Part shown: positions 56,386 to 64,000 of the stretch, piece after piece
How positions within the stretch are numbered: the first letter of the stretch is position 1
Layout: each line of letters opens with the position of its first letter
Source of the DNA: Corynespora cassiicola
Taxonomy: Eukaryota > Ascomycota > Dothideomycetes > Pleosporales > Corynesporascaceae
Assembly (NCBI GenBank): GCA_022059125.1
Contig: JAEUWY010000015.1
Coordinates: forward strand, 1,054,001-1,118,000
DNA: 64,000 nucleotides
Reading direction: 5' to 3'
The notes under the pieces: generated by a model
Seen by the model: only the letters and a program-made list of their open reading frames with translations
Databases searched by the model: none
Told to the model about the DNA's origin: nothing
Position numbers and translations under genes: made by a program

Positions 56386-59025
56386 TCACTGAACGTCATC
56401 CTCGACCTCCACCCCAACCTCCACCTCAGCAGCTGCGCCGCCATCGTCGCCTCTGGGCGGCGCGCGGGCCTCCTGCTTCCGATACATGGCCGCCAGCTCA
56501 GCCGCATCGGTCGCCTCCTCGATCCCCTTGTCCTCCCTAACCCCTAGGAACCGTGGGAACCGGGTGCTGAGCCCGCGCTCCTCGCTCACCAGCCCAATCG
56601 CAGCCGTGTACGTGGGCGACAAGGTGAGATCCGCAAACGCAACCTCCCACACCTCGGCCGGCTCGAACCAGACGTCGGGCCAGCCAGCGCCGCCATTGTA
56701 CTCGACCCAGCTCGGCTTGTCCGGCAGGACGTTTGCATTGTCCGGATCGTCCTTGTCATACTTTGCGCGGTTGGCCTTGTAGAAGGCGTCTGTGAAGCCC
56801 GACATGCACTTTGTGACGGCTTCGAGGCTGCCGGTTTCGGCGTTGCGCACGGCGAGGAGGATGGGGGACCACCATTTTGCCTTGCGGCCCTGGCCGTGGA
56901 AGCCGGCGACGGGGATCAAGTCGAGGGTGTCGGACGAGGTGTTGTAGTCCTTCTTCACCTTGAGCCAAGAGTCGAGGCGTTTGTCTGGTTCGTAGGTGGA
57001 GAGGAGGGGTTTGCGGCGGGATGAAGGCTTGGGGGTCTCCTTGTCTTCTTCAGTGGTGGGTTTGGCCTTTGCTTTTCCTTTTTGTTTGGAGGGTTTGGGC
57101 TTCCTGGGGGTTGGGGGTTCGGAAGGGACGGCGTCGGATGCAGTTTCGTCGAGCTGGAGGTCAGGATTCGGGAGGTTGTCGAGCATTTTGACCATGATGC
57201 CCTCGCATTTGATGTCGGTTGCGCTCTTAAAGAAAGTTTGGACAGCTTCGACGTCCGCCGACGTTGCATCTAGGCTCTTCACCCAGGTAAAGTTGTGTGG
57301 AATCTCAACGAAGAGGCTTCGTAGGAGTGACCTGCGTTCCCTGAACGGCCGGTCCAAAAGCTCTTCGCCGTTCAGATACATCAGGTCGAAGGCAAAGAGA
57401 CAGACATCGATTTTGACGCTACCAATGATGACGTCTTTTCTCGCTCGATTCGACAGAGTCTGGAAAGTCTTGAGCTCACCGGATTCACGGTCAATGGCAA
57501 CGACCTCCCCTTCGAGAATGAAGCTGGAGACTCCCTCTCCTCGAATTTTGGGCACAAGAGCGACCAGGTCGGGATATTTGTCCGTCATGAGCTCGAGATG
57601 TCGAGAGAAGATGGTGACTTTGCCGTTCTCATCGCAATGGACCTGCGCCCTCTGACCGTCGTACTTGTATTCACAGCTAAAATCCCGCCCCTGTAGCTTT
57701 GTGATCATCTCTCCCAAATCGCGAGTGATGCTGCCTAACATGGGGCGAAGAGGTACATGGAGACTGAGTCCACAACGAAGAAGTAACTCGTCGCAAACGC
57801 CTACTTCAAGCAGGGCTGGTACCAGATCGTTGTAGTTCGGATGCCGCGCAAAGCAAGCTTTGACTATCTCTTCATTCCTGCTGTAGACCTCTGCAAGTTC
57901 CTCTTTTTTCAACTTTGAAAGTTGCTTAGGATCCCGGACTTCAAACTCGGCATTTGGTGGCCTGGAGAGAAGGAATGCACGAGAGAGTGCAATGAGCAGT
58001 GTTGTCTTGACGGCACCGATCCGAAGGTTCTGCACCAATGTCCTCACGATGTATCGGCTTTCCTCCGCCCCTCGTGCATCCTGCACTAGCCTTTCGACGA
58101 TCCTTTGCTTTGTCTCCACACTTCCGTTCCCCTTACTATTGGCAATCTTCACTAGCGAGTCGAAAACGCTCTTGATGGTCAGAGGTTTCGGTTTCCGCAG
58201 CGTAAACGACTGCTTCTTCTTCGCTTCAAATGCCACATCTCCAGGATCACCATGTTTGTTGTAGAGCGTCTTCAGGCCTGAATTATCCAACCCGCACACC
58301 TTCTTCAGCGCCTTCGATATTGCAGAGCCTCCTAGCCCCAGCTCGAGATCGATATATGGCGGGGAGATTGAGTTAGTCGATAGCCACACCGCTGGCAACA
58401 GACTCTCGGGGTCGCCTTCGATTATAGTTCGGAGGAAATTGACCAGTGTATCCACAATCTTGATTCGGCTCGCTGTACCATTGACGAGAACGAAGCACCT
58501 TGTGAGAAGCGCATACGTCGCGTGACGTTGGTCCGAAGCCCAGTGCTTCCGCAACTCTGGTATGTATAATGAAGGGTCGAACTCGAGCGGGCTCTGTTCG
58601 AAAGGTATACTGGTGGAGATCGTGTCTTCGGCGTCGGCGGTGGATTGCAGAGAGAGGGTATTCGTCTGTTTTGAGGGTACGGATTGGGAAGGTTCGGCGG
58701 TGAAGGGCGCTGAATAGGGCAGCTTTGTGTCTCGGTGCTCTTCGTCTTTGGGTTTGGGTTTGGGCTTCCCTGGGTCTGCGTAAAGGTCGCTGGAGCTGGG
58801 AGGGATCTGTTTTTGATCTTCCTCCCTGTTCCATTCCTCTTGGAGTTTCCTTGCTAGTTCTTCATCAGTCAAAGCAGTTGTATCGCTGTCAGCTTTATCA
58901 TTAGCTTCTCGAGTGCTTTTCGCCGCATCTTCCGTCTGTTTCTTGAAGAAGTAGTTGAGATTGCGAACGGGCTGATCTGAGCCCTTGAAGTCATTCTTTT
59001 TGTGGCGCTTTGCAGGGCTGTTCAT
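56386..59025 (-). CDS. CDC9: ATP-dependent DNA ligase I
   Basis: This single-exon gene encodes 879 residues. Ligase I seals Okazaki fragments and repair nicks in the nucleus. The catalytic lysine is K454 in EYKYDGQR (motif I), with motif III FILEGEVVAID, motif IIIa LFAFDLMYLNGE, motif IV CEGIMVK and motif V later in the adenylation domain. The DNA-binding domain occupies about 155-400. A linker rich in K/P of about 45 residues is inserted between motif IV and the LDSWLKVKKDY segment. The N-terminus has LNYFFKK, a likely PCNA-interacting element, within a disordered region. The short, possibly mitochondrial, upstream start of yeast Cdc9 is not evident. Confidence 0.96.
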   Translation of the reverse strand: MNSPAKRHKKNDFKGSDQPVRNLNYFFKKQTEDAAKSTREANDKADSDTTALTDEELARKLQEEWNREEDQKQIPPSSSDLYADPGKPKPKPKDEEHRDTKLPYSAPFTAEPSQSVPSKQTNTLSLQSTADAEDTISTSIPFEQSPLEFDPSLYIPELRKHWASDQRHATYALLTRCFVLVNGTASRIKIVDTLVNFLRTIIEGDPESLLPAVWLSTNSISPPYIDLELGLGGSAISKALKKVCGLDNSGLKTLYNKHGDPGDVAFEAKKKQSFTLRKPKPLTIKSVFDSLVKIANSKGNGSVETKQRIVERLVQDARGAEESRYIVRTLVQNLRIGAVKTTLLIALSRAFLLSRPPNAEFEVRDPKQLSKLKKEELAEVYSRNEEIVKACFARHPNYNDLVPALLEVGVCDELLLRCGLSLHVPLRPMLGSITRDLGEMITKLQGRDFSCEYKYDGQRAQVHCDENGKVTIFSRHLELMTDKYPDLVALVPKIRGEGVSSFILEGEVVAIDRESGELKTFQTLSNRARKDVIIGSVKIDVCLFAFDLMYLNGEELLDRPFRERRSLLRSLFVEIPHNFTWVKSLDATSADVEAVQTFFKSATDIKCEGIMVKMLDNLPNPDLQLDETASDAVPSEPPTPRKPKPSKQKGKAKAKPTTEEDKETPKPSSRRKPLLSTYEPDKRLDSWLKVKKDYNTSSDTLDLIPVAGFHGQGRKAKWWSPILLAVRNAETGSLEAVTKCMSGFTDAFYKANRAKYDKDDPDNANVLPDKPSWVEYNGGAGWPDVWFEPAEVWEVAFADLTLSPTYTAAIGLVSEERGLSTRFPRFLGVREDKGIEEATDAAELAAMYRKQEARAPPRGDDGGAAAEVEVGVEVEDDVQ

Positions 59026-60118
59026 CTTCAGAGTATTATATTAGTCTCATATACGACCAAAGCAGATAGTACATAGTCGCAAAGCGTAGAGAGCGCACGT
59101 CATGACGCGGACGCGGGACGCTTGGGCCACTTGCGCAATCTCCACCACTTCACGTGCTTACGCGCTTGCCGCTAGGCATAGTGCATTGATGCCATGATAT
59201 AACTCTGTACATACACTCTCGTGACAATTTCTCTTCGAAGGTTTACTTCCCAGCTTTCATGTTTGTTTCGAGCTTGCAGTGGCTTGCTTTTTTGCTCTTG
59301 TTTCGTGATACCCCTCCATCATATCACGCTTCCAACCTGCTCCCAATTAGGTGGACTGGGAGGGAAATATAAGACCTTCTATAGGTAACATCTATCATCA
59401 ATGTTAATGCTCTCACTATAGCTATGCTACAATAGCATGTTGCTTGTGTACCGCTTCTTTCTCTCCCCTCAGACCAACGCCCACTTGAAAACCTTCCGCA
59501 CAAGGGTCGTGTGCCGTTTTCCCTGTTCCTCCCTCGCCAATATGCCATCCCACGCCCAAACGCGCCCCGAAAATCTTACCAAAGCTTGAAGTCACGACCT
59601 CCCCTCCTGAGTTCAACCGCTGCCTCGCTTGAACCAGGGCCATCTCCACCCTGGTAGCGCACGTTGCTCACACTCGTCCTCTGATTGGCGTATCCTTCCC
59701 GCCCGCCCACGCCCAAGGTCGGCCCTACAACCATCCCCAACCTGTTCCATGCTCCATCCGGGCGTTTTGGAAACGAAAATCCACGGGTGATTCGTCTTTC
59801 CAATGGCTGTTTGTCAAACGGAAAAAGGACAGAATGGCGTCGCTGCTCGTGTACACCCCGCTAGAGTTTCCCATTGAACGGATGGGAGCGAGGTCGGGCT
59901 CGAGCATCGTGGAGGTCGCACAGGGGTGGGATGGTGCGGGATCACGATTGACTAGGTATCATGGTACCTTATAGGAAGGGAAGAGGATGGGGGCTTACTG
60001 AGCCGAGGCCTGTGAAGCGTTATATCCCCTGCTTGCCCTCTGGCTGATTCCGCAAAGCCCTTTTCCTTCCTTCCTCGGATCGGATATGTGTACATGTTGG
60101 ATCTGAGACCCCAAGAAA
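59026..60118. other. Intergenic, no gene recognised
   Basis: This 1.1 kb divergent spacer holds the ligase and phosphate transporter promoters. Minus-strand open frames at 59324-59907 overlap each other and lack domains. The segment 59100-59110 contains ACGCG-type sequence near the ligase start (GACGCGGACGCGGG), similar to the MCB cell-cycle element ACGCGT but not exact. Confidence 0.4.
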
Positions 60119-62099
60119 ATGTCCCAGGTAATTTACAAGTAAGCGTTGGCTCCAGGCAGTGTAGGGCTTGTTTGGTTGCTGATGTGTTGTTAGGACCGCG
60201 GGAGGGAACGCTGCGTTCCATAATTTTCACAATGACTATGCTCATATTGCGGATCCGAATGAGAGGAGGAGGCTTGCGTTGGCGGAGATCGACAAGGCGC
60301 CGTTTGGCTGGTATCACATTCGAGCAATCGTCGTGGCTGGAATTGGGTTCTTTACTGGTACCTTGTAGCCATCCGATCCTGCTGTTCAGTGCTGATGGTA
60401 GAGCAAGATGCCTATGACCTCTTCGCCGTCAACATGGTCACGTCGATGCTGGGGGTAGTCTTTTGGCAGAATGCAACCCATTCGCCTGGGAAGATTCCTT
60501 CAAAGGCTGACACTGCGATCAAAGTGTCGACATCAACTGGCACCGTTATCGGACAAGTAGGCTTCGGTAAGGCTACTGACAAGCTTATACTCTCCGCGCT
60601 AACAGCGTCTTAGGTATCTTGGCCGATATTGTCGGACGCAAGAAGATGTACGGGTTGGAGCTCATTCTAATCATCTTTGCGACTGTGGCACAGGCACTAT
60701 CTGCCCATTCACCTGCTTGCTCCATCGTCGGGGTCATAGTCTTCTGGCGGGTGCTCATGGGGATTGGTATGCGAAATCAAGACAGCTCGCCATGTCATGG
60801 CTAATTGCTCGACCAGGAATCGGCGGAGACTATCCCCTGTCTTCGATCATTACCTCTGAGTTTGCTACGACCAAGTGGCGTGGAGCTATGATGGGCTCTG
60901 TGTTCGCCATGCAGGGCGTAGGGCAGTTCGCTGCGGCCATTGTCACACTCATCGTCACCCAAGGCTTCAGAGAATCTTTGATAACAGCAAAGGCTGTTGA
61001 TAAGTGCGACGGTGTGTGTGGTCTTGCTGTCGACAAGATGTGGCGAGTCATCATTGGGTTTGGTGCCGTCCCTGCTTGTATCGCGCTTTACTATCGTCTC
61101 ACTATCCCCGAGACACCCCGCTATACCTTCGATGTCGACCGAGACGTTATTCAAGCTGGTGCTGATGTAAAGGCGTTCAAGGCAGGAGTCCCGAGAGGCA
61201 ATCCAGACGAGATTACCCGCGTGCGTGCCAAGCATAACAACGAGTACCAGCTCGAGATACCACAGGCCTCCTGGTCCAACTTCTTCGCTTGGGTTGGCAA
61301 GTGGAAGAATGGCAAGATCCTACTCGGTACAGCCGGTTCATGGTTTATGTTAGATGTAGCCTTCTATGGTCAGTAACATTCCTTCCTCTCTCCCTCACCC
61401 TCACTTTAATTGCTAATGTCTCCAGGATTGGGCCTTAATAATTCAATCATCTTGACACAGATCGGTTATGCCCATGGTGAAAACGTCTACAAGATCTTCT
61501 TCAACCAAGCCGTAGGCAACCTGATCATCACCTGCGCGGGAGCCATTCCGGGATATTGGGTGACGGTAGCCACCGTCGACACCCTAGGCCGCAAGCCCAT
61601 CCAAATCTTCGGTTTCGTCATTTTGACGGCTATATTCGTCGCTATTGGCTTCGCATACCACTCCCTTTCTGGAAAAGCATTACTTGCCCTCTACGTCCTC
61701 GCGCAGTTCTTCTTCAACTTTGGGCCCAATGCAACCACATTCATCGTTCCTGGGGAATGCTTCCCAACGCGATATCGTAGTTCGGCGCACGGGTTGAGCG
61801 CAGCGTCGGGGAAGATCGGAGCCATCATCGCACAGGTGCTCATTGGACCCTTGAGGACTAGAGGCGGGAGCCAAGGCTCGAGTGAGAGTCCTTGGCTCAA
61901 TCACGTCATGCAGATTTACTCTGTATTCATGTTTGCGGGTATCTTTACAAGTCTCTTGATCCCAGAGACGAAGAGAAAGACGCTAGAGCAGCTGGCAGGG
62001 GAAGTGGAAGGGACACCGGAGTTCGACAGTGAGAATGTCAGGGGGAGTGATGTGGACAGGGTGGTGGAGATTCAGAGGGGGGTGGAGAAGATGGCGTGA
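60119..62099 (+). CDS. PHO84-like inorganic phosphate:H+ symporter (MFS)
   Basis: A plasma-membrane phosphate transporter of the PHS family. Six exons: 60119-60138, 60194-60357, 60408-60566, 60614-60766, 60817-61368 and 61426-62099, giving 573 residues, the expected size. The first exon (20 nt, MSQVIYK) was chosen because donor GTAAGC keeps the phase into AGGNAAFHNFHNDYAHI, the family's N-terminal block; the earlier GT gives the wrong frame. Hallmarks are FFTDAYDLFAVN, the MFS loop GILADIVGRKKMYG, GIGGDYPLSSIITSEFA and FGPNATTFIVPGECFPTRYR. Twelve membrane segments fit with a long central loop. Fungal homologues are induced by phosphate limitation. Confidence 0.95.
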
Positions 62100-63522
62100 C
62101 ATGTTACAAATTCTCTCGGCCTAACAGGTTCCTTTTACGCTGGGGGGTTAGTTTTGGATGCAGATTTAGATCTAGAATGAGCCGGCCTCTCATGTTTGAT
62201 TCGAGTAACTGGACGTGCTCACTTCAACCCTCGAGGGCAGTAGCTGAATATTGGAGAGACTGTTTAGTTCTGTTAGCTATCGGCCATGTATGGTGATTGT
62301 TCTGCCGCCGCGGGCCGGATGTGTCGTTTAGAGCGCATTGCCTGTCATGATATGTAGGTGTGTGGCGTATGTTGTTTTTCGTCCAGCAAGCTTACGACAG
62401 CATCGGGCATCGGTGGGATATTACGCCTTCTCCACTTATTTCCATCAAGGCTGCTCGAGTCCAACCATTACCTCTTATGGGACGTTTTTACGAAGGCCAT
62501 TCAGCTGGGAGATGACCATTTCGGAAAAGCATGTGTGCGGTGCCACTCTTGATAACAAACCGGGGCTTCTCCTGTCAGGCAAATCTCGTTAGCCCGTCTC
62601 CGATGGTCCGGAAAAGGAAGTAGAGGAGATCTAATCGGTGTGCCACCGAATTCTGGGGCTAATAAGGCGAGTTTCCCATCACCCCTAGCGTGTTCGTATA
62701 TCGACCTGATACATGGATATTGGCCGGGAATTTCTCCCAGGGTCTGGCCAGAGAGCCATGCTAGACGATGATCCTGTTCCGCCCCCCGCTCAGGATGGCT
62801 CGAACTAGGAGAAGCCAAGGCCAAATGGCATATGCAAATGCCCTTGGAGCATGCACGAAGCCATCGAAGGCGTCAACATGTCTCGGAGGAACAGCGTCGG
62901 CCCGCCCGATAGTAAAGTCGTCGCCGCCAAGCAGGACTGACCAGCCCGGCCAATACAGGTGCTCCCGCTGTGCACTGGCAGTTCGCTAATCGGCGGCATC
63001 GACGAAGATCTCTGTGGCAGGCTTGCTTCCCCCCGGAGCTATTCAGTGTCTGTCGAGGCGTTCGGGCGCAACTCGGAATTCTCCACAGTGGAGCTGATCT
63101 TCATGGCTCAATGGAGAGACCCCATAAGCCAAGCGCGCCCCGAGTCGGGCCAGAGCCCGAAGGACGGGTTCCTAGCGATGCGGCGCGGTGCAGTCCGTCG
63201 TCGTGGGCCCTCTCCAGCGGGCGGAGGCGCGAAGACGCGAAGAACGAATGGCCGTGTGGGCGCCATCGAGGCCGCCCCCCTGGCACCTGATGCGCTGGCG
63301 GCGGCGCTGATTCGAGGCGGACAGGCCCAGCAGCATCGTGGCCAGCAGCATGGCGGGGCGGGCGGTGGTGGTTGGCTGGGCGGCGGCTGGACTGGACTGG
63401 AGGGCGGCATGTTGATTTGTAGTGCTGATCCCCAGCGCCTTGGGGTCGGGACCCAAGCACTCTCTCCATTCCCACGGGTTTTCTCACCCAACACGAGAAC
63501 CGTCACCTCTCTGGCAAAACAC
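62100..63522. other. Intergenic, no gene recognised
   Basis: A 1.4 kb spacer. The first half has mixed composition and no gene. The GC-rich second half (63100-63500) has open frames in several frames on both strands (for example 63101-63506 minus), which I regard as composition artefacts upstream of the methyltransferase gene. Confidence 0.4.
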
Positions 63523-64000
63523 CATGTCCCTGACCATCCCCGTGCTGCCGCGCGAGACGAGCCCGCCGTCGTCGGTCGAGGCCCTCAGTCCGCGTTCAAT
63601 TATCGAAGCAGATGTGCGTGCCGCCGCCAGCGCCCGCGACTCGAGCACTACTAACCCGCCATGCAGTCCGACCCCTCGGATGGGCCCTCGGAAGCCCGCA
63701 ACAGCTGTGGCACGTTGGTCTCCCCCCGCGCGCAATTGACCCTGCCCGAGGCCTCTCTGCTCACCCCCAGCCAGGAGCACCAAGTCGGTCAACCAGAGCA
63801 TCTTCGACTACGTCCGCGAGAACGGGCGGACCTACCACCGCTACCAGGCCGGCTGTAAGCTCTACCCCCTCTGCCCCCTCTGTTCCCTCTGTCTCACCTG
63901 GTCCCTCGCGCTCGTGCTAATGCTAACGCTCTCCCAGCCTACCCCTTCCCAAACGACGCGGTACCGAGCCCCCTCCCCCAGCCCGCCGTGGGCCACCCGC
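63523..64000 (+). CDS. S-adenosylmethionine-dependent methyltransferase, 5' part only
   Basis: The gene runs off the window. A likely start at 63523 (MSLTIPVLPRETSPPSSVEAL) has a disordered N-terminus. An exon ending at 63854 encodes SVNQSIFDYVRENGRTYHRYQAG, and after an 83 bp intron (63855-63937) the frame continues SYPFPNDAV. That is the opening of the TAM/LaeA-like methyltransferase family in filamentous fungi (E-N-G-R-x-Y-H then P-N-D). One or more introns lie between 63615 and 63771, but I could not settle them: a GTGCGT donor after IIEAD (63615) and acceptor GCAG at 63665 give a frame that needs a further weak intron before 63771. The catalytic domain is outside the window. Confidence 0.65.

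Noticed and set aside
63101..63506. Minus-strand Pro/Ala-rich open frames near the window end
   Set aside because: They arise from GC-rich composition; frames are open on both strands and carry no motif.
1..64000. CRISPR arrays, bacterial operons or ribosome binding sites
   Set aside because: No spaced repeats of that kind; the genes have spliceosomal introns and eukaryotic families throughout.

Overview
This window is nuclear DNA from a filamentous ascomycete (Pezizomycotina, most likely a Dothideomycete or close relative; the class is my inference). The evidence is short spliceosomal introns (about 47-70 bp, GTAAGT-type donors, CTAAC-type branch sites), dense genes on both strands, fungal-only families (Zn2Cys6 regulator, DUF7708 and DUF7025 proteins, Mtr-like permease, HET remnant) and one AT-rich, gene-free block that looks mutated by RIP.

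Layout. 1-3.4 kb: no gene recognised. 3.4-4.2: HAD-like hydrolase. 4.2-7.6: AT-rich relic block with a possible Tc1/mariner remnant. 7.6-10.7: divergent TMA16 and EXO1. 11.6-13.5: secreted repeat protein resembling the C-terminal part of large class V chitinases. 13.7-15.4: F-box protein. 15.6: tRNA-Ser(GCT) whose T-loop carries a 56 bp intron-like insert. 16.1-21.7: divergent pair, a DUF7708 STAND-like protein and a DUF7025 AAA+ ATPase. 22.6-24.4: amino acid permease. 24.9-25.6: DUF7730-like protein. 26.1-27.9: CCT7. 28.1-31.7: divergent HRT3-like F-box and MTM1-like carrier. 32.3-33.3: ELYS-like nucleoporin. 34.4-35.8: trypsin-like protease. 36.4-37.7: delta-9 desaturase with cytochrome b5 domain. 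38.6-41.4: divergent RPS20 and CUE3/ASCC2. 41.4-44.2: gene-free with simple repeats. 44.2-45.3: phosphotransferase-like. 46.5-47.9: TAN1. 48.9-50.2: unknown protein. 50.3-54.0: divergent Zn2Cys6 factor and flavin amine oxidase. 54.2: HET relic. 55.4-55.8: eIF1. 56.4-59.0: DNA ligase I. 60.1-62.1: PHO84-like phosphate transporter. 63.5-end: start of a methyltransferase cut by the window edge.

Most genes are housekeeping: DNA repair and replication (EXO1, LIG1), translation (eIF1, uS10, TMA16, CUE3, TAN1), folding (CCT7), nuclear pore, mitochondrial carrier and lipid desaturation. Divergent pairs with short shared promoters recur. Accessory interest lies in the split tRNA, the DUF7708/AAA pair, the orphan chitinase-type module, the AT-rich island and the regulator/oxidase pair. 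All splice sites were read by eye from GT-AG signals, frame continuity and family conservation; none has been tested against RNA.
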